A DNA stretch of 8,850 bases from a bacterium (GTDB lineage: Bacteria > Calditrichota > Calditrichia > RBG-13-44-9 > J042). The stretch is taken from assembly GCA_015494485.1 (NCBI GenBank), contig WGBF01000189.1, positions 1-8,850 of the forward strand. The letters are read 5' to 3'. Each line of letters starts with the position of its first letter. Positions within the stretch are counted from its first letter, which is position 1. The notes below the pieces were generated by a model. The model worked only from the letters and a program-made list of their open reading frames with translations, made no database searches and had not been told where the DNA came from. This document shows, one piece after another, positions 1 to 6,374 of this stretch. The position numbers and the translations under genes were made by a program.

Positions 1-131
1 TGGTGCAAGCAGCGTTAATGGGGGCGGACATTTGCACCATTCCCCATAAAGTAATTAACCAGTTGTTCAAGCATCCACTCACGGACATCGGCATCGAAAA
101 ATTCCTGGCAGACTGGAAAAAGATTCAATAA
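1..131 (+). CDS. Transaldolase / fructose-6-phosphate aldolase family, C-terminal end (5' part outside window)
   Basis: Reading from base 3 gives 42 codons ending at TAA 129-131. The peptide begins VQAALMGADICTIPHKV and continues with HPLTDIGIEKFLADWKK. The pattern (A-A-x-x-G-A-D-I-x-T-x-P, then H-P-L-T-D-x-G-I-x-x-F-x-x-D-W) is the C-terminal end of the small TalC/MipB/Fsa-type transaldolases of about 215 residues. These are cytosolic (beta/alpha)8 Schiff-base enzymes that either transfer dihydroxyacetone units between sugar phosphates or cleave fructose 6-phosphate. The Schiff-base lysine lies upstream of the window, so transaldolase and Fsa activity cannot be separated here. The htrA start follows 17 bases after the stop with no terminator-like hairpin between them, so the two may be co-transcribed. 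Confidence 0.85.
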   Translation, partial: VQAALMGADICTIPHKVINQLFKHPLTDIGIEKFLADWKKIQ

Positions 132-148
132 TTCGGAGATAAACGGGA

Positions 149-1354
149 ATGAAAAAAACACTCCTTGTTGGGCTTATTGTGGGGGTAGCGGTAGGTTATT
201 TTTTGTTTGGGCCCTCCGGTAAAGAACACAACAATTCCAATACGGTGGATACGGCCCTGGCATCCCCCCTGTATGCGCAGCAGAACGGGCATGAAACAGC
301 TACCGACCGCTCCCTGCGCGAAACGCCCATTACCCGTGCCGTTGCCAAAGTGAGTCCGGCTGTGGTGGGCATTAATGTGTTGCAGGTGCGCCGCTACGTT
401 CAACGGGCTCCGTTTATTATTGATGACCCCCTGTGGCGGGCGATTATGCCCGATTTGTTCCGCGACCGGGTGATTGAACAACGGGTAAAGGCCCTGGGGT
501 CGGGGTTTATTATTTCTTCCGATGGCTATTTGGTTACCAATGAGCATGTGGTACACAATGCAGTAAAAGTTGTTGTTACCATGACCGATGGCAGTCGCCA
601 CGAAGCCGAAATTGTTGGTACCGATTGGGTGACGGACATCGCGTTGTTAAAAATTGACGGGGACAATTTTCCCTATATTCCCATGGGCGATTCGGATGAT
701 TTGCTGGTCGGGGAATGGTCCATTGCGCTGGGCAACCCGTTCGGCTTGTTTGAATTGAGCAACGAACCGATTGTGACAGTGGGTGTAATCAGCGCGGTAA
801 ACCAGGATTGGGGCCGCACCGATGACGGCCGCCTGTACATGGACATGATTCAAACCAGTGCTGCGATTAATCACGGCAACAGCGGTGGGCCGCTGGTCAA
901 CGTGCTGGGCGAAGTCATTGGCATGAATACGTTTATTTACACCGGCAGTGCCGCCAACGAAGGGTTTGTGGGGATTGGATTTGCCATTCCCATCAATAAA
1001 GTGAAGGAAGTGGTAAACACCATTAAAGAAAAAGGCGGTATTAATCGCGATTGGTGGCTGGGCATTTTAAAGGTGCAGGATGTCAATCCGTTTCTGATTG
1101 CTGCATTAGGATTGAGGGTAGATTACGGGGCTATTATTGCCCAGATTGAACGCGGCAGTCCGGCCTATCGCGCGGGGTTACGCCCCGAGGATGTAATTAT
1201 TGCAGTAAACGGCAAGCCGGTACACAATGCCGATGAGCTGATTAATCGGTTAGAAAATATGGACCTGAAAGTTGGGGACCAGCTAACGTTTACGATTGTT
1301 CGTGGGGATGAAAAGTATGACGTTACGGTTACCCTGGAAGCCATGAAAAAATAA
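149..1354 (+). CDS. HtrA/DegP-like S1C serine protease, membrane-anchored, single PDZ domain
   Basis: This 401-residue protein is an envelope quality-control protease. Residues 1-20 (MKK, then a hydrophobic run) form an N-terminal signal anchor or uncleaved signal peptide, followed by a polar low-complexity linker to about residue 55. The trypsin-like domain spans about 60-295 and has a full catalytic triad: H133 in TNEHVVHN, D163 in VTDIALLKI and S245 in NHGNSGGPL. The GSGFIISSDGYLVTN stretch (117-131) and LGNPFG (194-199) are standard for the family. One PDZ domain covers about 300-395 (GSPAYRAGLRPEDVIIAVNG). A single PDZ with an N-terminal anchor resembles DegS or HtrA of Gram-positives more than two-PDZ DegP, so I give no symbol. 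The ATG at 149 has GGAG about ten bases upstream (135-138). purB begins 9 bases after the stop, which implies one transcript. Family assignment is firm; exact role (periplasmic protease, chaperone or stress sensor) is inference. Confidence 0.95.
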   Translation: MKKTLLVGLIVGVAVGYFLFGPSGKEHNNSNTVDTALASPLYAQQNGHETATDRSLRETPITRAVAKVSPAVVGINVLQVRRYVQRAPFIIDDPLWRAIMPDLFRDRVIEQRVKALGSGFIISSDGYLVTNEHVVHNAVKVVVTMTDGSRHEAEIVGTDWVTDIALLKIDGDNFPYIPMGDSDDLLVGEWSIALGNPFGLFELSNEPIVTVGVISAVNQDWGRTDDGRLYMDMIQTSAAINHGNSGGPLVNVLGEVIGMNTFIYTGSAANEGFVGIGFAIPINKVKEVVNTIKEKGGINRDWWLGILKVQDVNPFLIAALGLRVDYGAIIAQIERGSPAYRAGLRPEDVIIAVNGKPVHNADELINRLENMDLKVGDQLTFTIVRGDEKYDVTVTLEAMKK

Positions 1355-1363
1355 AGGTTACGT

Positions 1364-2668
1364 ATGATTGAACGGTACACATTGCCGGAAATCGGGCGGA
1401 TCTGGGAAGAAGAAAATAAATTTCGGATCTGGCTGGAAATTGAAATACTGGCGTGTGAGGCGCAAGCCAAGGCGGGGCGTATTCCCGCGGAAGCGGTGGA
1501 AACAATCCGCCAGAAAGCCAACTTTGACGTGCGGCGTATTCAGGAAATTGAAGCCCAGGTGCACCACGATGTTATTGCCTTTTTAACCAATGTGGCGGAA
1601 TACGTGGGCGAGCCGGCCCGTTACATTCACTACGGCATGACTTCTTCCGACGTGCTGGATACCGCCCTGGCGGTTCAAATGAAGCAGGCGGGAGAATTAA
1701 TCGCTGCCAAATTGAAACAATTTGAATCTTTGCTGGCTGAGAAAGCACTGGAATACAAGGATGTCCTGCAGGTGGGGCGAACCCATGGGGTGCATGCCGA
1801 ACCCATCACCTTTGGGTTTAAAATTGCGGTGTGGTACGATGAAATACGCCGCCACCGGCAGCGATGGCAGCAGGCTGTAGAACGGGCGGCCGTGGGGAAA
1901 ATCTCCGGTGCGGTGGGGACGTTTGACCATCTGGACCCGGAGGTGGAAGCGTATGTGTGTGAAAAACTGGGCTTAAAGCCAGCACCCATTTCCACCCAGG
2001 TAATCCAGCGCGATGTTCACGCCGAATACGTGGCTGTTCTGGCTCAAATTGCTGCCACGCTGGAAAAAATTGCGGTGGAAATCCGCCACCTGCAACGCAC
2101 GGAAGTGCTGGAAGTGGAAGAACCGTTCGGGAAGGGGCAAAAAGGGTCCTCCGCCATGCCCCACAAAAAAAATCCTATTTTAACGGAACGCATTACCGGA
2201 ATGGCCCGGCTGCTGCGGGGAAATCTGGTTGCTGCGCTGGAAAACGTGGCGCTGTGGCATGAGCGGGATATTTCCCACTCTTCCGTGGAACGGGTTATTT
2301 TACCCGATGCCACCATCACGGTGTATTACATGCTGACCAAAATGTACCAGGTCATTCAGGGAATGGTGGTGCATCCGGATCGCATGGAGAAGAATTTAAA
2401 TCTCACCAACGGGTTGATTTTCTCTCAGGCGGTGTTGTTGTCTCTGGTGGAAAAGGGCATTTCCCGGGAGGATGCGTACCGCCTGGTGCAACGCAATGCC
2501 ATGAAAGTGTGGGAAGGTGCGGGCGATTTTCCATCCGTGTTGAAGCAGGATGCAGAAGTGCTGCAGTATTTATCGGCGGAGGAGATTGACCGCATTTGCA
2601 ACCTGCAACATCGCCTGCGGAACATTGACCGCATTTTCGAACGGCTTGGCTTGTTGAACAATAGATGA
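1364..2668 (+). CDS. purB: Adenylosuccinate lyase
   Basis: This cytosolic enzyme splits fumarate from SAICAR to give AICAR, and from adenylosuccinate to give AMP. The 434-residue length is close to the Bacillus-type enzyme (about 431). The three conserved regions of the fumarase/aspartase superfamily are present: HHDV (67-70) with TSSDVLDT (93-100), RTHGVHAEP (139-147) with the general-acid histidine H141, and the signature GSSAMPHKKNP (261-271) carrying the catalytic-loop serine (S262 or S263). WHERDISHSSVER (298-310) is also typical. The fold would be a homotetramer with active sites built from three subunits. The ATG at 1364 is preceded by AAAGG at 1353-1357, which overlaps the htrA stop. 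purC follows after 49 bases, so two consecutive purine steps are side by side. Nothing looks truncated or unusual. Confidence 0.97.
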   Translation: MIERYTLPEIGRIWEEENKFRIWLEIEILACEAQAKAGRIPAEAVETIRQKANFDVRRIQEIEAQVHHDVIAFLTNVAEYVGEPARYIHYGMTSSDVLDTALAVQMKQAGELIAAKLKQFESLLAEKALEYKDVLQVGRTHGVHAEPITFGFKIAVWYDEIRRHRQRWQQAVERAAVGKISGAVGTFDHLDPEVEAYVCEKLGLKPAPISTQVIQRDVHAEYVAVLAQIAATLEKIAVEIRHLQRTEVLEVEEPFGKGQKGSSAMPHKKNPILTERITGMARLLRGNLVAALENVALWHERDISHSSVERVILPDATITVYYMLTKMYQVIQGMVVHPDRMEKNLNLTNGLIFSQAVLLSLVEKGISREDAYRLVQRNAMKVWEGAGDFPSVLKQDAEVLQYLSAEEIDRICNLQHRLRNIDRIFERLGLLNNR

Positions 2669-2705
2669 AACATATGGCGAACAATACATTAAAACCAAAA
2701 CGAAT

Positions 2706-2710
2706 GGAGG
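2706..2710 (+). promoter_or_regulatory. Ribosome-binding site that fixes the GTG start of purC
   Basis: GGAGG lies 7 bases before the GTG at 2718. The translation from this GTG begins MEIKDVLVEG, which matches the usual PurC N terminus without extension. The ATG at 2704 is in another frame and overlaps the Shine-Dalgarno sequence, so it is not the start. Confidence 0.75.
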
Positions 2711-2717
2711 TGTTAGA

Positions 2718-3428
2718 GTGGAAATCAAAGATGTCTTGGTAGAAGGTACGACGAAGAAAGTATTTACTACCAGCAACGCCGATGAAGTACTGATTGAATT
2801 TCTGGATACCCTGCCTTCGCATCTGGCCAAAAAGAAAGAAACGGTAAAGGGTAAAGCGGCTATTAACAATGCCATTTCTTCCTTTTTATTTGAATATCTG
2901 GGCAGTTACAACATCCCCAATCATTATGTGAAAAAACACGACGAAAAGAGCATGCTGGCCAAGCGGCTGGAGATGCTGCCAATTACCTTTCACATCTGGA
3001 ATGTAGCCGGGGATGATCTGGTGGAACGTTTTGGGTTTGAAAAATACCAGGTGCTGGAATATCCGGTGATTGAAATGACGCTGAAAAATGAAAAATTGAA
3101 TTTCCCCTTTATTAATGAATACCATGCTTACGCGTTAAAAATCAGCAACCGCAGCGAAATGGACCAGATGACCCGCATTGCCACCAAAGTTAATGCGGTG
3201 CTCAAATCTTATTTTCAGCGCCGTCGGTTAATGCTGGGCGACATTCGCCTGGAATTCGGACGGGCGGGCAATGCAATTTTTCTGGGCGATGAAGTATCGC
3301 CGGATACCTTTGTGTTGTACGAACTGGACGACAAAGGCCAGGTTGTCAATCCGGATAAATTCCAGATTAAAGGTTCCAAAAAACTGGATGTGTATCAGGC
3401 CTATTATGACCTCTTTTTTAACAAATAA
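2718..3428 (+). CDS. purC: PurC-family protein (SAICAR synthase) with altered substrate-site residues
   Basis: This 236-residue protein has the length and register of short-form PurC, which joins aspartate to CAIR using ATP. Family landmarks are VEGTTKKVF (8-16), KGKAAINNAIS (44-54), NEKLNFPFINEYH (124-136), GDIRLEFG (174-181) and LGDEVSPDT (189-197). D175 and D191, equivalent to the Mg/ATP-side aspartates of E. coli PurC, are kept. The usual VVRNxAAGS segment instead reads HIWNVAGDD (92-100), and SPDxxRLWD reads SPDTFVLYE. Against E. coli numbering this gives W94 for Arg, D100 for Ser and V199 for Arg, plus T90 for Glu and T11 for the first lysine of GKAK. I recall R94, S100 and R199 as CAIR-phosphate contacts. 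The start is GTG 2718 with GGAGG at 2706-2710. Placement just after purB supports a purine role, so a divergent true PurC is the first guess; a paralogue with another substrate is possible. Confidence 0.8.
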   Translation: MEIKDVLVEGTTKKVFTTSNADEVLIEFLDTLPSHLAKKKETVKGKAAINNAISSFLFEYLGSYNIPNHYVKKHDEKSMLAKRLEMLPITFHIWNVAGDDLVERFGFEKYQVLEYPVIEMTLKNEKLNFPFINEYHAYALKISNRSEMDQMTRIATKVNAVLKSYFQRRRLMLGDIRLEFGRAGNAIFLGDEVSPDTFVLYELDDKGQVVNPDKFQIKGSKKLDVYQAYYDLFFNK

Positions 3429-3457
3429 ACGCTTTGTTCTTTGAGGTAAAAACAATA

Positions 3458-3492
3458 ATTTTCCTTCTCCCCGCAGGTGGGAGAAGGAAAAT
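3458..3492. repeat. Perfect 14-bp palindrome with 7-nt loop between purC and psd
   Basis: The left arm ATTTTCCTTCTCCC (3458-3471) is the exact reverse complement of the right arm GGGAGAAGGAAAAT (3479-3492); the loop is CGCAGGT. In RNA it would form a strong hairpin 30 bases after the purC stop and 30 bases before the psd start. No U-run follows the right arm (the next bases are AAATATCAGG), so it is not a standard intrinsic terminator on the + strand. The CCTTCTCCC...GGGAGAAGG core resembles dispersed intergenic palindromes (REP-like units) found in many genomes. Possible roles are a repeat insertion, an mRNA-stabilising 3' hairpin for the upstream genes, or a weak terminator. The palindrome itself is directly seen; its role is inference. 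Confidence 0.7.
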
Positions 3493-3521
3493 AAATATCA
3501 GGTTGAATTGACACGGAGTCC

Positions 3522-4244
3522 ATGCGCTTGATTGCTAAAGAAGGTTTACCCCTGATTCTCGGTACCCTGGGATTGACATTGGTATTTGCCATTCTCGGGT
3601 TCTTTTTTCGTCACATGGCCTGGTGGATATTGACAGCCATTTTTGCACTCCTGACGTTATTTAATCTGTATTTTTTCCGGGATCCCGAACGGCAGCCGCC
3701 GGATGATCCGCATGCCATTGTTTCTCCGGCGGACGGTACCATTGTGGAAATAAAAGAAACAGAGGAGCCGGAGTACTTTCACGGCAAGGTGCGGCAAATC
3801 AGCATTTTCCTGTCAGTATTTAACGTTCACGTGAATCGGATTCCCATTTCCGGGAAAGTGGATTACGTGGTGTATCATAAGGGAAAATTTTTAGCTGCGT
3901 TTAAGGAAAAAGCTTCCCTGGACAATGAGCAGACGGCTATTGGCATTAGCGATCCCTACGGGCGCCGGGTATTGTTTAAACAAATTGCCGGTTTAATTGC
4001 CCGGCGCATTGTCTGTAACGTCAGCGAAGGGCAGGAAGTAACCGTTGGTCAGCGCATGGGGCTTATCCGCTATGGTAGTCGGGTGGACGTGTTTTTTGAT
4101 TTAAGTGCCCGGGTGCTGGTCAAAAAGGGACAGAAAGTTGTTGGGGGCGAAACGGTATTGGCGCGCTTTAGCGACGAACCGTCCGATGAAGCCACGGCGG
4201 AAACCGTCCAGGAATATCCGGTGGTGGAAACGGTGGAGGAATAG
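3522..4244 (+). CDS. psd: Phosphatidylserine decarboxylase proenzyme, short form
   Basis: This 240-residue inner-membrane enzyme converts phosphatidylserine to phosphatidylethanolamine using a pyruvoyl group made by self-cleavage. Two N-terminal hydrophobic segments (about 9-29 and 33-51) form a membrane hairpin, followed by FFRDPER (51-57). SPADG (68-72) holds an aspartate and NVHVNR (101-106) a histidine, both typical of the catalytic core. The self-cleavage site is IRYGSRVDVF (182-191), so the chains should split between G185 and S186, with S186 becoming the pyruvoyl group. The GS site without the LGST context, and the short length, mark the short-form type common outside enterobacteria. 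After about residue 217 there is an acidic tail rich in Glu and Thr that the family does not need. The ATG at 3522 has GGAG at 3515-3518. pssA, which makes its substrate, is next after 57 bases. Confidence 0.95.
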   Translation: MRLIAKEGLPLILGTLGLTLVFAILGFFFRHMAWWILTAIFALLTLFNLYFFRDPERQPPDDPHAIVSPADGTIVEIKETEEPEYFHGKVRQISIFLSVFNVHVNRIPISGKVDYVVYHKGKFLAAFKEKASLDNEQTAIGISDPYGRRVLFKQIAGLIARRIVCNVSEGQEVTVGQRMGLIRYGSRVDVFFDLSARVLVKKGQKVVGGETVLARFSDEPSDEATAETVQEYPVVETVEE

Positions 4245-4290
4245 TGAGGAGCCTGGTGGCAAATTCAAATCGAATTCTACATGCAAGGCA

Positions 4291-4296
4291 GAGGGG
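4291..4296 (+). promoter_or_regulatory. Ribosome-binding site that decides the pssA start
   Basis: GAGGGG ends 5 bases before the ATG at 4302. An in-frame ATG at 4281 would add seven residues (MQGRGDF), but it has no Shine-Dalgarno sequence and the added residues lie outside the usual family N terminus. The downstream ATG is therefore preferred. Confidence 0.65.
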
Positions 4297-4301
4297 ATTT
4301 C

Positions 4302-5048
4302 ATGGCGGGTAGTCGTGTACGGGCAGGCCTGGTGCCCAGCTTTTTTACCATGGCTAATATGTTCTGTGGGTATTTTTCCATCATTTTAGCAGCGGGACAG
4401 CATTTTATTCCGGCGGCGTGGTTAATTGTGGCTGCGGGTATCCTGGATACGTTGGACGGCAAACTGGCCCGCCTCACCAAAACTTCTTCCCCCTTCGGTG
4501 TGCAATATGATTCGTTGGCCGATGTGGTCTCCTTTGGTGCGGCACCTGCTGCCCTGAGCTATTTTGTTTACTTTCAGCAATGGGGAACCATTGGATTGCT
4601 GGTCAGTTTTATTCCGCTGGTGTTTGGGTCCCTGCGGCTGGCCCGGTTTAACGTGCGCCTGAAAGGATTTGACAAAGAATTTTTTGAGGGCTTACCCATT
4701 CCGGCCGCGGCAATTACCATCAGTACTTTTGTGATTTTTGCCTACCACTTTTGGCACGGACTGCGCTGGGGTAAAGCATTCTTTTTTATGCTGTTACTGG
4801 TGTCCACCCTGATGATTACCAATATTCGCTACGAAAAAATGCCCAATTTCAGCCTGCGAACCAGCCGCGGTAACCGGATTAAAATTCTCATTGTTGTTGT
4901 GGGCACCCTGCTGATTTTCCTGTTTCCGCAGGAAAGTTTCTTCCCGATTGCTATTATTTACGTGCTCTCCGGAATAGTGCGGGCCTTTTTTAAATTGTTC
5001 AGTGATGATGAGGTGGTTGAAAATCAAATACAGGGAACCCAGGAATGA
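4302..5048 (+). CDS. pssA: CDP-diacylglycerol--serine O-phosphatidyltransferase
   Basis: This 248-residue integral membrane enzyme transfers the phosphatidyl group from CDP-diacylglycerol to serine, making phosphatidylserine for Psd. The CDP-alcohol phosphotransferase signature D-x2-D-G-x2-A-R-x8-G-x3-D-x3-D is complete: D49, D52, G53, A56, R57, G66, D70 and D74. PSFFTMANMFCG (12-23) near the N terminus, RLARFN (112-117) and GLPIPAAA (130-137) are typical of the CDP-alcohol-type PssA, not the phospholipase-D-like E. coli enzyme. Six or so hydrophobic stretches follow, at roughly 14-31, 34-50, 77-90, 95-111, 137-150, 158-173 and 193-230. The start is taken as ATG 4302 from the upstream GAGGGG. 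Its TGA stop overlaps the purS ATG (ATGA at 5045-5048), so translation into purS is probably coupled. Confidence 0.95.
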   Translation: MAGSRVRAGLVPSFFTMANMFCGYFSIILAAGQHFIPAAWLIVAAGILDTLDGKLARLTKTSSPFGVQYDSLADVVSFGAAPAALSYFVYFQQWGTIGLLVSFIPLVFGSLRLARFNVRLKGFDKEFFEGLPIPAAAITISTFVIFAYHFWHGLRWGKAFFFMLLLVSTLMITNIRYEKMPNFSLRTSRGNRIKILIVVVGTLLIFLFPQESFFPIAIIYVLSGIVRAFFKLFSDDEVVENQIQGTQE

Positions 5049-5290
5049 AATGGCAGATTAAGGTAAAATTAAAACCCGGTATTTTAGACCCACAGGGGAA
5101 AACGGTGAACCACGCGCTGCACCATCTGGGCTTTCACCAGATAAAAGAGGTGCGCATTGGCAAACTCATGGATATTGAAATGGAAGATATGCCGGAGGCC
5201 GAAGCGCGTAAAATTCTGGAAGAAGCCAGCCGCAAACTGCTGGCCAATCCGGTGGTTGAAGAATTTGAAATTGAGGGACCGTTGCCGTGA
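5045..5290 (+). CDS. purS: Phosphoribosylformylglycinamidine synthase subunit PurS
   Basis: This 81-residue protein is the small subunit of the three-part FGAM synthase (PurL, PurQ, PurS), which turns FGAR, glutamine and ATP into FGAM in purine synthesis. PurS acts as the dimeric bridge that lets PurQ pass ammonia to small PurL. The sequence shows the PurS pattern: a first beta strand with VKLKPGILDPQGKTV (7-21), a helix with HALHHLGF (23-30), VRIGKLMDIEM (36-46), and a final VVEEFEIE (71-78). Length is normal. It overlaps pssA by four bases at the start and purQ by four at the end. The presence of PurS implies the genome uses the split-type small PurL, whose gene is not in this window. Confidence 0.95.
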   Translation: MKWQIKVKLKPGILDPQGKTVNHALHHLGFHQIKEVRIGKLMDIEMEDMPEAEARKILEEASRKLLANPVVEEFEIEGPLP

Positions 5291-5967
5291 AAGCAGGTGT
5301 GGTTATTTTTCCCGGATCCAACTGCGACCGCGATGCCTTTGAAGCCCTGAAACTAATGGGCTATCAGGTGGATTACATCTGGCATCAGGAAACCAATTTA
5401 ACAGGCTACGATTTGATTGTCCTGCCCGGCGGGTTTTCCTACGGGGACTATCTGCGGGCGGGCGCTATTGCGCGATTTTCGCCTGTTATGCAGGAAGTTG
5501 TGCGGTTTGCGGGAAAGGGTGGTAAAGTACTGGGTATTTGTAATGGATTTCAAATTTTAACGGAAGCGGGACTGTTACCGGGCGCCCTGCTCCGCAACGA
5601 AAGTTTGCGCTTTGTGTGCAAATACGTCACGGTACGGGTGGAAAATACTAATACCACCTTCACCCACAAAATCACCGAACAACGGCCCCTTCGGATTCCC
5701 ATTGCTCACGGGGAAGGCAATTATTTTGTGGATGATGAGACCCTTGCGGAATTGAAGGCCAACAATCAAATTGTGTTCCGCTATGTGGATGAGCATGGAG
5801 AGCCTACACCCGAGGCCAATCCCAATGGTTCCCGGGAAAACATTGCCGGGGTAATCAATCGGGAGGGCAATGTGTTGGGCATGATGCCCCACCCGGAGCG
5901 TGCCGTGGAAGCCATACTGGGAAGCGAGGACGGCCGCTTTATTTTTGAATCGCTTCTGGCCGGCTAA
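5287..5967 (+). CDS. purQ: Phosphoribosylformylglycinamidine synthase glutaminase subunit PurQ
   Basis: This 226-residue class I glutamine amidotransferase releases ammonia from glutamine for the FGAM synthase complex. The N terminus VVIFPGSNCDRDAF (5-18) is diagnostic of PurQ. PGGFSYGDYLRAGAIA (47-62) forms the oxyanion region. The nucleophile is C85 in GICNGFQIL (83-91), and the H202 and E204 pair in PHPERA (201-206) completes the triad. IAHGEGNYF (139-147) is also a family motif. The start is GTG 5287, giving a GTGA overlap with the purS stop and hence likely coupled translation at matched amounts. Length is normal for the stand-alone form found with PurS. Downstream lies a 94-base gap before the next gene, so the purine part of the run ends here. 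Confidence 0.96.
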   Translation: MKAGVVIFPGSNCDRDAFEALKLMGYQVDYIWHQETNLTGYDLIVLPGGFSYGDYLRAGAIARFSPVMQEVVRFAGKGGKVLGICNGFQILTEAGLLPGALLRNESLRFVCKYVTVRVENTNTTFTHKITEQRPLRIPIAHGEGNYFVDDETLAELKANNQIVFRYVDEHGEPTPEANPNGSRENIAGVINREGNVLGMMPHPERAVEAILGSEDGRFIFESLLAG

Positions 5968-6061
5968 GCCAAACGCATTATTACTGCAGGCAGGAAAGCC
6001 TGTGTTGATGTCCGTTAAATGAATGGCAGGAACAAGTTCAATTAGTTAAAAAGGAGCCCCC

Positions 6062-6325
6062 ATGAGACGCAAAGGTCTGGGATATGTTTTAGTGGTTGTA
6101 CTGCTGGGCGCAATTATTGGAACGGTATTGGGGGAGGTATTGGGTCTTATTTTACCTGCAGGGGTGGTCCGGGATTTCTTCCTGAAATCTGCGACGTTCA
6201 GCGTGGGACCCGCCGCGTTAAACTTGATTATGTTCAGTATTACCCTGGGCTTTTCGCTTAAAATTAATGTAATCGGGATTTTGGGGATTGCCATTGCAGC
6301 CTACTTGTTGAAATATGCCACCTGA
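6062..6325 (+). CDS. DUF4321 family small membrane protein
   Basis: This 87-residue protein of unknown function begins MRRKGLGYVLVVVLLGAIIG. The pattern matches my recollection of the DUF4321 family: a short basic N terminus with K-G-L-G, a first membrane helix (about 8-30) that contains G-x3-G-x3-G-E-x-L-G spacing, a short loop with SVGPAALNL (47-55), and a second hydrophobic region whose GFSLKINVIGILGI part (63-76) is typical. The expected topology is two membrane segments with short termini. A strong AAGGAG at 6051-6056 precedes the ATG at 6062. It sits alone between purQ and the carbamoyltransferase (49 bases before the latter's start). No enzymatic residues are evident; a structural or scaffolding role in the inner membrane is a guess only. 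Confidence 0.75.
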   Translation: MRRKGLGYVLVVVLLGAIIGTVLGEVLGLILPAGVVRDFFLKSATFSVGPAALNLIMFSITLGFSLKINVIGILGIAIAAYLLKYAT

Positions 6326-6347
6326 ATATTCCTGAATGGGCAAAATC

Positions 6348-6363
6348 CCGGGGCATACCCCGG
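6348..6363 (+). promoter_or_regulatory. Short GC hairpin just upstream of the carbamoyltransferase start
   Basis: CCGGGG (6348-6353) pairs with CCCCGG (6358-6363) around the loop CATA. It lies 11 bases before the ATG at 6375 and directly next to the weak Shine-Dalgarno-like CGGGA (6365-6369). That CGGGA can also pair with TCCCG at 6346-6350, so two alternative foldings exist, one of which would hide the ribosome-binding region. A role in limiting translation is inference. Confidence 0.35.
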
Positions 6364-6374
6364 ACGGGAATACC

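Noticed and set aside
125..601. 158-residue open frame on the - strand
   Set aside because: It lies wholly across the htrA coding region, has no recognisable domain, and its composition is what the antisense of a real gene gives. The same holds for the other - strand open frames in the window.
2669..2717. Possible purine riboswitch or promoter before purC
   Set aside because: The 49-base gap is too short for a purine or PRPP-type aptamer, and no -35/-10 pair is evident; only the ribosome-binding site is supported.
5987..6002. CAGGC/GCCTG hairpin after purQ as a terminator
   Set aside because: The stem is only 5 bp with a 6-base loop (AGGAAA) and is followed by TTGATG, not a T-run. The rest of the 94-base gap (5968-6061) shows nothing clear apart from the ribosome-binding site of the next gene.
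6336..6374. Upstream ATG at 6336 as the carbamoyltransferase start
   Set aside because: No Shine-Dalgarno sequence precedes it, and the 13 added residues do not belong to the conserved N-terminal domain; the ATG at 6375 puts the LGISAYYHD strand at the usual place.
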